Shown in pieces: positions 1 to 5,651 of a stretch of DNA of 6,288 bases; the stretch's first letter is position 1; each line of letters opens with the position of its first letter. Origin of the DNA: Clostridiales bacterium (GTDB lineage: Bacteria; Bacillota; Clostridia; Oscillospirales; Ruminococcaceae). The stretch covers positions 1 through 6,288 of the forward strand of contig JAAZIT010000093.1 in the NCBI GenBank assembly GCA_012800685.1. The letters are read 5' to 3'. The translations under genes and the position numbers were made by a program. The notes under the pieces were generated by a model that searched no databases, was not told the DNA's origin, and worked only from the letters and a program-made list of their open reading frames with translations.

Positions 1-45
1 AAAAATTATATTGATAATGCTTTTAAAGATGACGTAAAAAAATAG
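1..45 (+). CDS. C-terminal end of an unidentified upstream gene (partial)
   Basis: Reading from base 1 there are 14 sense codons (KNYIDNAFKDDVKK) and then a TAG stop at 43-45. The stop lies 26 bases before the preferred hemW start, and there is no terminator between them, so the two genes are probably co-transcribed. In many Firmicutes lepA lies just before hemW, but this tail does not resemble the usual LepA C-terminus. I therefore do not name it. The fragment is short enough that the open frame could be chance, although the tight spacing to hemW supports a real gene end. Confidence 0.5.
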   Translation, partial: KNYIDNAFKDDVKK

Positions 46-56
46 TTGATGTTTTG

Positions 57-62
57 AAAGGA
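57..62 (+). promoter_or_regulatory. Ribosome binding site deciding the hemW start
   Basis: AAAGGA at 57-62 lies nine bases before a GTG codon at 72. The upstream in-frame TTG at 54 has no Shine-Dalgarno-like sequence before it, and the AAAGGA would fall inside the coding region if TTG were used. The GTG start gives a protein beginning MTGIYIHVPFC, which matches the very short N-terminus usual before the first cysteine in HemW. Confidence 0.6.
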
Positions 63-71
63 AAAATTAAA

Positions 72-1169
72 GTGACAGGGATTTATATTCATGTTCCGTT
101 TTGCATGAGAAAATGTCCATATTGTGATTTTTATTCCATTGTTTACGAGAAAGATATTGCCGACGCATATGTTAGTGCTTTAAAACGTAATTTCGGAAGA
201 TATAAAAAAGACACCATAATAATTGACACAATATATTTTGGTGGCGGAACGCCTTCGCTTTTAACCTCTGAACAAATTCTTGATATTATTTCTAGCTTGA
301 GAATGAATTTTGTTTTTGCGGCTGATATTGAAATAACTATGGAGGCTAATCCGAGCTCAGTGGATCTTAATAAGCTTTGTGAGTATCGAAATGCTGGAGT
401 TAATAGAATATCCTTTGGTGTTCAATCTGCCTGCAATTCTGAGCTTTCAGCCTTAGGTAGGCTTCATGATTTTGAACAGGCTAAGGAGGTTGTTATTAAG
501 GCTAATGAAGCAGGATTTAATAACATTTCTTGTGACTTGATGATAGGAACTCCACGTCAAACTTTAGAATCCTTGCTTGATTCGGCTAGAGAATTAGCTA
601 GACTTCCTATTAACCATATATCCGCTTATATGCTGAAAATTGAAGAGGGTACATTGTTTGATTGCGATTGGGTAAGGAGCAATGTGGCTGAGGAAGATGA
701 TGTATGTGATATGTATGAAAAGCTAATTTACACCCTTGAGACGGCTGGCTTTAAGCAATATGAAATTTCTAATTTTTCTAAAATAAATAAAAAGAGTAGG
801 CACAATTTAAAATACTGGATTGGCGAAGATTATTTAGGCTTTGGACCAGCTGCACATTCCTTTTATAAGGGAGTAAGATTTTATGTTCCAAAAGACATTT
901 ATGAGTTTATTTCAAATGATTTTCAAGAAGAAATTATTGAAGAGGAAAATCCTTGTTTGGCTGATGAATATGTTATGCTTTCGCTGCGTTTAAATGATGG
1001 AATTAATTTTCTTAAGCATACACAGCTTGGTGGAGATTCTGAAAATCTTTATCAGCGTGCAAGAGTTTTTGATGGTTCTGGGCTAGTGGAGCTTTCAACA
1101 GAGGGAATTAAGCTTACGACAAAGGGTTTTTTGGTTTCTAACGGTATAATATCAGAACTAATAAATTAG
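72..1169 (+). CDS. hemW: HemW-type radical SAM heme chaperone (oxygen-independent coproporphyrinogen oxidase-like)
   Basis: This protein of about 365 residues belongs to the HemN/HemW branch of radical SAM enzymes. Characterised HemW proteins bind heme and pass it to target proteins; they lack coproporphyrinogen oxidase activity. Visible in the sequence are: the [4Fe-4S] motif CMRKCPYC with cysteines at about residues 11, 15 and 18, followed by DF as in HemW rather than the extra cysteine of HemN; GGGTPS at about 57-62, the SAM-binding glycine motif; EANPSS at about 92; NRISFGVQS at about 111; YEISNFS at about 230; SRHNLKYW at about 242-249; and GFGPAAHS at about 256. The length is normal for the family, and the C-terminal HemN_C-like region is present. 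The GTG start at 72 is preferred; TTG at 54 would add six residues. No terminator is evident after the stop. Whether this organism uses heme cannot be told from the window. Confidence 0.93.
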   Translation: MTGIYIHVPFCMRKCPYCDFYSIVYEKDIADAYVSALKRNFGRYKKDTIIIDTIYFGGGTPSLLTSEQILDIISSLRMNFVFAADIEITMEANPSSVDLNKLCEYRNAGVNRISFGVQSACNSELSALGRLHDFEQAKEVVIKANEAGFNNISCDLMIGTPRQTLESLLDSARELARLPINHISAYMLKIEEGTLFDCDWVRSNVAEEDDVCDMYEKLIYTLETAGFKQYEISNFSKINKKSRHNLKYWIGEDYLGFGPAAHSFYKGVRFYVPKDIYEFISNDFQEEIIEEENPCLADEYVMLSLRLNDGINFLKHTQLGGDSENLYQRARVFDGSGLVELSTEGIKLTTKGFLVSNGIISELIN

Positions 1170-1242
1170 TGTAACTATTATACAAATTCCTCTATTGGTT
1201 TTTGGCTAAATAATACAATGTTTTATCGTAGGTGAAATATTG

Positions 1243-1271
1243 TTGTAATATTCATAAATAAGAGTTAAAAT
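1243..1271 (+). promoter_or_regulatory. Candidate sigma-A promoter for the lipoprotein gene
   Basis: TTGTAA at 1243-1248 and TAAAAT at 1266-1271 are separated by 17 bases, and the -10 box ends 38 bases before the ATG at 1310. The match to TTGACA/TATAAT is moderate, and in DNA this AT-rich such matches occur by chance. hemW has no visible terminator, so read-through from it is also possible. Confidence 0.35.
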
Positions 1272-1309
1272 AAAGCTATGATTATTTGTAAAAAGAGGTG
1301 CAATGTAGA

Positions 1310-2326
1310 ATGAAAACTATTAAAAAGATTATTACTATTTCGTTAGCCACGGCTTTAACTTTATCTATGACTGGCTGTGCTAAGGATAAAAATACGGATA
1401 AAGACATTTCAGTTCCTATACTTGAAACCCAAAACCTTGAATTTAATACGACTAAAGCCGAGGTTGGGACGATATCCCAACGCTATTCTTTAAGTGGACT
1501 TTATGCTAACCCATATACAACTACTATTACCTTTGAACAAAGTGGCGAAATTGAAGAAATTTATTACAAACAGGATACCAATGTTAAAAAAGGTGATATA
1601 CTTGTAAAAATTAAATCAGAGGAATTAGAAGATCAAATTAGTGAACAAGAAATTCGTGTTAACGCTGCTGAAAAGACTTTGGCAAACCTAAAAAAAAGTG
1701 GAAGTGACAGTATAGAGATTAGTATTGCTGAAATTGATTTTGAGCTAGAGAAAAATACCCTTAATGCTTTGGAAAAAGAATTAGAAAAATCTTATGTCTA
1801 TGCTCCTCATGATGGAGTTATCAATAACGCAAATTACTATTATTTTGATGATAATCAAATTGTAAAAAGATGTGAAAAGAGAGATTTTTTTGGTTTTATG
1901 ACAGATACTGATACCAGTGTTCTTTGTGGTGTTGTTTACGGTTCGGAACTAAGTGATGTACGGTTTGGAACAGAAGTCAATATTTCTCAAGGTGATACTA
2001 GGGATATTAAGGGAACTGTTACCGATATAATAAATACAGGTGTTGTTGATACGCGAGTGGTGTATGTTGTTACACCTAATGATAAGGGTATTGTGTTTTC
2101 TGGATCGGACGAAATTGAAATTAACATTACTGTTAGCGAAAAAAGCGATGTTGTCATTGTTCCAAATGATGTTATAAAACAAACTGGAGAGAGAGTATTT
2201 GTATATATTGTTGTGGATGGTATAAGAATTGAAACTGATGTTGAGACAGGACTTGTTGATAATTTGCTTGGTATTACAGAGATTACTAGTGGACTAAACG
2301 GGACTGAAACACTGGTACTTAATTAG
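1310..2326 (+). CDS. Lipoprotein of the HlyD / efflux-adaptor (membrane fusion protein) type
   Basis: This is a 338-residue secreted lipoprotein. Residues 1-23 form a signal peptide with a KK n-region and the lipobox MTGC, so Cys23 is the expected lipidation site. The body has the adaptor layout. There is a split biotinyl/lipoyl-like domain, with a first half around GEIEEIYY...VKKGD (about 79-96) and a second half at YVYAPHDGVI (about 162-171). A charged helical hairpin lies between them (about 102-162). A beta-barrel region follows (about 203-245), then a C-terminal domain containing VVIVPNDVI (about 281-289). Relatives link inner-membrane transporters, often MacB-type ABC exporters, to substrates or outer components; in Gram-positives they act outside the membrane. 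No ATPase or permease gene adjoins it here, and the next gene encodes an unrecognised membrane protein. ATG 1310 is chosen over GTG 1298 because AGAGG at 1294-1298 is correctly spaced for the ATG and overlaps the GTG. Family placement is good; the substrate and partner are unknown. Confidence 0.82.
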   Translation: MKTIKKIITISLATALTLSMTGCAKDKNTDKDISVPILETQNLEFNTTKAEVGTISQRYSLSGLYANPYTTTITFEQSGEIEEIYYKQDTNVKKGDILVKIKSEELEDQISEQEIRVNAAEKTLANLKKSGSDSIEISIAEIDFELEKNTLNALEKELEKSYVYAPHDGVINNANYYYFDDNQIVKRCEKRDFFGFMTDTDTSVLCGVVYGSELSDVRFGTEVNISQGDTRDIKGTVTDIINTGVVDTRVVYVVTPNDKGIVFSGSDEIEINITVSEKSDVVIVPNDVIKQTGERVFVYIVVDGIRIETDVETGLVDNLLGITEITSGLNGTETLVLN

Positions 2327-2450
2327 TCTTAGTCTTTAAAATAGTGTAGAATAATTTCTATAGAATTACACAATATTTTAATAAGTGGTTATTGTGATTT
2401 TATAGTATTTAGAATAGAGATAAATAAATGTTTAGAAGAAGGGAAAACTT

Positions 2451-3278
2451 ATGAACGGTATTTTAGAAAATCCAATGGTAAAAAAGCTAATTTCGTTTTT
2501 TAACTTAATATATTTAATGGTGCTTTTTTTACTAGCATATTCAACTTTTTTGTATGATCTTCAAATTAACAAAGGCGCCGAGATAATGTTTTTTACAGTA
2601 TATGTAATAGCGAATTTTATCTTTTTAGGCTTTCTGTTTTTTACACGTAAAGAAATTGTTTCGAAAGTTATTTCGTTTTTGCTGCTCCCAATTGTACTTT
2701 TTATTTTAGTTTTTAATATGGGAAACTGGATTTTAATAATACCACCATTTGTTGTTGCGGTAGTTTCTTTTTTTATTACTGATATAAATGAAACTGTTAA
2801 GGTTATTTTTGGTACAATAAATCTTTTAGTATATGTTTTGGCAATTGTTGTACTTTTTATTTTTTCAAATATTAATACATCAGTTGAGACAAGACTTGAC
2901 GAATCATTAGACACTTCTAGCGATGTTTATAGGCTTTATGATATGAATACTATTTTGGAACAGGTTGATAAAAGTAATTCTGTTTCACCAAATGGTGAGC
3001 TTAGATTTTATCTTTATGATGTTCAAGACAATAATAAGGGTGAGCTAAAGCTTATTGTTGAACCATATGGACAAGATAAGGTAATGAAGTTCTTTACTTT
3101 AAGGCAAAAGGGAATTAGACGTGTGGTTTATCGTTTTGAAGGTCGTGGGGAAATCCCTGAAATTGTTTGGAAAGATAACCAAACAGTACAATATAAGCTC
3201 TCAGGTGACGAAGAATATAGTGAGTCATATGTAACACTTCCAGATAAAGATTACTTTGTTTTCTTAGGATTAGATTAA
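2451..3278 (+). CDS. Membrane protein with five predicted helices and an extracellular C-terminal domain, function unknown
   Basis: This 275-residue protein was not recognised with confidence. Hydrophobic segments lie at about residues 13-34, 44-64, 73-90, 92-109 and 118-139. Lysines at 11-12 and the RKEIVSK loop at 66-72 put the N-terminus inside, so the 135-residue C-terminal part should be outside. That part has a soluble, beta-rich look: SPNGELRFYLYDV at about 179-191, later PEIVWKDNQTVQYKL at about 236-250. This 'SP-N/D-G ... polar ... W-x-D-N/D-x-T-V' pattern recalls small extracellular domains of DUF5412-like proteins, but this is a resemblance by eye only. The start is well supported: AGAAGGG at 2437-2443, seven bases before the ATG. 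It follows the adaptor lipoprotein by 124 bases on the same strand, with no terminator seen between, so the two may be co-transcribed. Both would act at the outer face of the membrane. The gene ends seven bases before a strong terminator. Confidence 0.8.
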   Translation: MNGILENPMVKKLISFFNLIYLMVLFLLAYSTFLYDLQINKGAEIMFFTVYVIANFIFLGFLFFTRKEIVSKVISFLLLPIVLFILVFNMGNWILIIPPFVVAVVSFFITDINETVKVIFGTINLLVYVLAIVVLFIFSNINTSVETRLDESLDTSSDVYRLYDMNTILEQVDKSNSVSPNGELRFYLYDVQDNNKGELKLIVEPYGQDKVMKFFTLRQKGIRRVVYRFEGRGEIPEIVWKDNQTVQYKLSGDEEYSESYVTLPDKDYFVFLGLD

Positions 3279-3284
3279 AATTTT

Positions 3285-3318
3285 TGCGATACAGCTTAGC
3301 TGTATCGCATTTTTATTT
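3285..3318 (+). terminator. Intrinsic terminator after the membrane-protein gene
   Basis: A perfect 11-bp stem, TGCGATACAGC (3285-3295) with GCTGTATCGCA (3299-3309), closes a TTA loop. It is followed by TTTTTATTT. It lies seven bases after the stop codon and ends transcription of the 1310-3278 unit. It isolates that unit from the operon that starts at about 3579. Confidence 0.92.
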
Positions 3319-3543
3319 GTAATTTATAAAATATTAGTTATTTCTATTTTATAGTCAATAGCTAATAGTAACATAAAAATAACTGCTAAAACTAAAATAA
3401 AACAGTATTTTTAATAGTATATAATGCTTGTTTTAATGTTTTTGGATAGTGTTTTATAACTTGTTTTTATATTTTAAACTTTACTTGTGCATTGTGTAAG
3501 GGAATTTTGATATGTTGTTATTACATATTGTTAAAAAAATCAC
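3319..3543. other. Gene-free AT-rich spacer between two transcription units
   Basis: With the leader of the next operon, this makes a gap of almost 390 bases between coding regions. I see no ORF of credible length, tRNA or known riboswitch in it. The only structure is an imperfect inverted repeat, TATTAGTTAT (3332-3341) with ATAGCTAATA (3358-3367). It is a 10-bp stem with one G-U pair and an inner CTAT/ATAG stem, without a T-run immediately after it. A TATAAT at 3420-3425 has no -35 box. Confidence 0.5.
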
Positions 3544-3572
3544 TTGCAAAATGTTGTAGAATGTTATATAAT
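3544..3572 (+). promoter_or_regulatory. Sigma-A promoter of the NifU-like/GGGtGRT operon
   Basis: TTGCAA (3544-3549) and a consensus TATAAT (3567-3572) are separated by exactly 17 bases. Transcription should start at about 3577-3580, giving a leader of roughly 90 bases before the ATG at 3668. This is the best promoter match in the window, and it stands before the two genes whose codon use looks most adapted to high expression. Confidence 0.75.
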
Positions 3573-3582
3573 TATAGCTGTT

Positions 3583-3634
3583 AAGGTCGAAATGGAATAT
3601 GTTAATTTGACCTTGCTTCGATATTTCTCGAAGC
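3583..3634 (+). promoter_or_regulatory. Structured 5' leader with two tandem hairpins
   Basis: Hairpin 1 pairs AAGGTCGAA (3583-3591) with TTTGACCTT (3606-3614), nine pairs including one G-U, around a 14-base loop. Hairpin 2 pairs GCTTCGA (3615-3621) with TCGAAGC (3628-3634) around a 6-base loop and abuts hairpin 1 directly. Hairpin 1 would begin within a few bases of the predicted transcript 5' end. TCGAA occurs both in the left arm of hairpin 1 (3587-3591) and the right arm of hairpin 2 (3628-3632), so either could pair with TTCGA (3617-3621). No T-run follows, so this is not a terminator. It may stabilise the mRNA or control translation. I do not recognise it as a known riboswitch class. 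Confidence 0.5.
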
Positions 3635-3654
3635 ACTATCATAATTACTTTTGA
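3592..3654 (+). CDS. Possible 20-codon leader peptide ORF upstream of the NifU-like gene
   Basis: An ATG at 3592 opens a 20-codon frame ending with TGA at 3652-3654. An AAGG at 3583-3586 stands five bases upstream as a weak ribosome binding site, and it is buried in the left arm of hairpin 1. The reading frame runs through both leader hairpins, and its stop overlaps the beginning of the GAGAGGAG ribosome binding site of the next gene. The peptide is rich in aromatic residues: four Tyr and two Phe, with RYF and HYHNYF near its end. Position and overlap suggest translational coupling or a leader peptide. However, a 20-codon ORF is easily produced by chance, so this stays tentative. Confidence 0.25.
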   Translation: MEYVNLTLLRYFSKHYHNYF

Positions 3655-3667
3655 GAGGAGTATTTAG

Positions 3668-4360
3668 ATGATTTATTCACATGAAGTTGAAACAATGTGC
3701 CCAATTGCTCAGGGTGTTGCACATGGTGCAGCTCCAATTCCAGAAGAAGCAAAATGGGTAAAACCTAAGGATGTTACAGACATTTCAGGATTCACACACG
3801 GTATTGGTTGGTGTGCTCCTCAACAGGGAACTTGTAAGCTTACACTTAACGTTAAAGAGGGTGTAATTGAAGAGGCTCTAGTTGAAACAATTGGTTGTTC
3901 TGGCATGACTCACTCGGCTGCTATGGCTAGTGAAATTCTTCCTGGAAGAACTATTCTTGAAGCTCTTAACACAGACTTGGTTTGTGATGCTATTAACACA
4001 GCTATGAGAGAGCTATTTTTACAAATTGTTTACGGTCGTACACAGAGTGCTTTCTCTGAAGGCGGTCTTGTAATTGGTGCTGGACTTGAGGACCTTGGAA
4101 AAGGACTTCGTTCACAGGTTGGTACAATGTATGGTACAGTTGCTAAAGGTCCTCGTTACCTAGAGATGACTGACGGATATGTTACAGGACTAGCTCTTGA
4201 CGCAGACAATGAAATTATCGGCTATCAGTTCGTTAACTTCGGTAGGATGATGGACTTCATCAAGGCTGGTGACGATGCTAATACAGCATACGAGAAGGCT
4301 AAGGGTCAATACGGCAGAGTTGATGATGCTGTTAAGATTGTTGACCCAAGAAAAGAATAA
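3668..4360 (+). CDS. NifU/IscU-like iron-sulfur cluster scaffold family protein, partner of the GGGtGRT protein
   Basis: This 230-residue cytosolic protein has a central NifU_N/IscU-like region at about residues 45-150. CKLTLNVKEGVIEEALVETIGCSG (56-79) followed by LPGRTILEAL (91-100) parallels the IscU pattern of a beta-strand, the GCgs cysteine and the G(K/R)T..EAL helix. Five cysteines are present: 11, 49, 56, 77 and 106. Only Cys77 falls at a canonical scaffold position. Cys49 and Cys56 bracket the place of the first IscU cysteine, and the canonical third site has no cysteine unless Cys106 replaces it. A C-terminal extension (about 160-230, GPRYLEMTDGYV...) is not part of classical IscU, which is about 130 residues. 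No iscS/sufS-type desulfurase lies nearby. It has a strong ribosome binding site (GAGGAG, 3655-3660) and is followed 14 bases later by the GGGtGRT gene. Family assignment is good, but a role in Fe-S assembly is only inferred. Confidence 0.85.
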   Translation: MIYSHEVETMCPIAQGVAHGAAPIPEEAKWVKPKDVTDISGFTHGIGWCAPQQGTCKLTLNVKEGVIEEALVETIGCSGMTHSAAMASEILPGRTILEALNTDLVCDAINTAMRELFLQIVYGRTQSAFSEGGLVIGAGLEDLGKGLRSQVGTMYGTVAKGPRYLEMTDGYVTGLALDADNEIIGYQFVNFGRMMDFIKAGDDANTAYEKAKGQYGRVDDAVKIVDPRKE

Positions 4361-4374
4361 GGAGGATAACAACA

Positions 4375-5376
4375 ATGGCTTTATTTGAATCATACTCAAG
4401 AAGAGAAAAACAAATTCTTGCTGTTTTAGAGCAGTACGGAATTAAAACTATTGAAGAATGTGCAGAGATTTGCAAGGCTAAGGGTCTTGACATCTATACA
4501 CTAGTTGAAGGAATTCAACCTATTTGTTTTGAAAATGCAAAATGGGCTTATACAGTTGGTTGTGCTATTGCTATCAAAAAGGGCTGCACAAAGGCTGCTG
4601 ACGCTGCTGCTGCAATCGGTGAGGGTCTTCAGGCTTTCTGTATCCCTGGTTCGGTTGCTGATCAGAGAAAAGTTGGTCTTGGACATGGTAACCTAGGTAA
4701 GATGCTTCTTGAAGAAGAAACAGAATGCTTCGCTTTCTTAGCTGGACACGAATCATTTGCTGCTGCTGAGGGTGCTATTGGTATTGCTGAAAAGGCTAAC
4801 AAGGTTAGAGTTAATCCTCTACGTGTTATCCTAAACGGTCTTGGAAAAGATGCTGCTCAGATCATTGCTAGAATTAACGGATTTACTTTTGTTGAGACAG
4901 AAATGGATTACTACTCTGGCGAGATTAAAGAGGTTTATAAAAAAGCTTATTCAACTGGACTTCGTGCAAAGGTTAACTGCTACGGCTCTAATGACGTAAC
5001 AGAAGGCGTTGCTATTATGTGGAAAGAAGGCGTTGACGTTTCTATAACTGGTAACTCAACTAACCCTACAAGATTCCAACACCCAGTTGCAGGTACATAT
5101 AAGAAGGAACGTATAGAAAAGGGCAAGAAATACTTTTCAGTTGCTTCTGGCGGTGGTACAGGACGTACTCTTCACCCAGATAATATGGGTTCTGGTCCTG
5201 CTTCATATGGTATGACTGACACTATGGGAAGAATGCATAGTGACGCTCAATTTGCTGGTTCTTCATCTGTTCCTGCTCACGTTGAAATGATGGGACTTAT
5301 CGGTATGGGTAACAACCCAATGGTTGGAGCTACTGTTGCTTGTGCTGTTGCTGTTGAGGAAGCTTCAAGAGCATAA
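4375..5376 (+). CDS. GGGtGRT family protein, function unknown
   Basis: This 333-residue protein carries the family signature GGGTGRT at residues 259-265, in the context SVASGGGTGRTLHPDN. A conserved-looking glycine/methionine-rich stretch follows (GSGPASYGMTDTMGRMHSD, about 272-290; VEMMGLIGMGNNPMVGAT, about 303-320). There is no signal peptide or membrane segment, so it should be cytosolic. The N-terminal part is helical and alanine-rich, with C29xxxC33. There are nine cysteines in total (29, 33, 51, 63, 71, 89, 118, 202, 323), many for a cytosolic protein this long, and this fits its pairing with a scaffold-like protein. The family name describes a motif and does not define an activity. Its ribosome binding site AAGGAGG (4359-4365) overlaps the TAA of the preceding gene, so translation is probably coupled. 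Codons are biased to GCT, GGT and CTT, as expected for high expression. A terminator follows 48 bases after the stop. Confidence 0.9.
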   Translation: MALFESYSRREKQILAVLEQYGIKTIEECAEICKAKGLDIYTLVEGIQPICFENAKWAYTVGCAIAIKKGCTKAADAAAAIGEGLQAFCIPGSVADQRKVGLGHGNLGKMLLEEETECFAFLAGHESFAAAEGAIGIAEKANKVRVNPLRVILNGLGKDAAQIIARINGFTFVETEMDYYSGEIKEVYKKAYSTGLRAKVNCYGSNDVTEGVAIMWKEGVDVSITGNSTNPTRFQHPVAGTYKKERIEKGKKYFSVASGGGTGRTLHPDNMGSGPASYGMTDTMGRMHSDAQFAGSSSVPAHVEMMGLIGMGNNPMVGATVACAVAVEEASRA

Positions 5377-5423
5377 TTAGTTATTTCTAATTTAGCATAA
5401 ATCAAATAACAAGTAATAAATTT

Positions 5424-5459
5424 AAGCCCTTGACTTTTAATAAGTCAAGGGCTTTTTTT
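5424..5459 (+). terminator. Intrinsic terminator of the NifU-like/GGGtGRT operon
   Basis: A perfect 13-bp stem, AAGCCCTTGACTT (5424-5436) with AAGTCAAGGGCTT (5442-5454), has a 5-base loop and runs into seven T residues (5453-5459). It is a strong Rho-independent terminator 48 bases after the GGGtGRT stop codon. Confidence 0.95.
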
Positions 5460-5579
5460 ATACTAGGCTTAAAGTGTAAGATTGTTTAGAAGTATTTAAT
5501 ATGATTAGAAAAATTATATTAGTAATTTATTTTCTGATATTTATATCATATAAACTGTTCAAAATTGTGGAAATGTCTT

Positions 5580-5624
5580 AAAACTAAAAAATAGGGTAGT
5601 AGAAAGTTAATTCTACTACCCTAT
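5580..5624 (-). terminator. Intrinsic terminator of the minus-strand surface-protein gene
   Basis: A 14-bp stem pairs 5591-5604 (ATAGGGTAGTAGAA) with 5611-5624, with a 6-base loop. Read on the minus strand it is followed by TTTTT (5590-5586), AG, then TTTT. It starts 27 bases after the stop codon of the minus-strand gene. The convergent operon has its own terminator about 120 bases to the left. Confidence 0.9.
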
Positions 5625-5651
5625 AACTATGTTTGCACATATATTTGATTA

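Noticed and set aside
1170..1309. HrcA-binding CIRCE repeat or heat-shock genes after hemW, a common Firmicutes arrangement
   Set aside because: No TTAGCACTC/GAGTGCTAA inverted repeat is present, and the next gene is an adaptor lipoprotein.
1949..2182. Minus-strand open frame inside the adaptor lipoprotein gene
   Set aside because: It lies wholly within a well-supported gene on the other strand, and its Asn/Ile-rich composition is what antisense AT-rich coding DNA produces.
2561..2914. 117-codon minus-strand open frame inside the membrane-protein gene
   Set aside because: It is antisense to hydrophobic-helix codons (TTT/ATT become AAA/AAT), which explains the long Lys/Thr/Ile-rich frame. 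No ribosome binding site supports it.
3332..3367. Imperfect hairpin downstream of the terminator as a second terminator or small RNA
   Set aside because: The stem is almost all A-T/G-U pairs, has no T-run at its foot and no promoter. It is likely chance in AT-rich DNA.
3420..3425. TATAAT in the spacer as a second operon promoter
   Set aside because: No -35-like hexamer is found at 16-18 bases upstream; the promoter at 3544-3572 is far better.
4501..4756. Several short open frames on both strands within the GGGtGRT gene
   Set aside because: All are shadows of the strongly supported 333-residue gene, without independent start signals or recognisable products.
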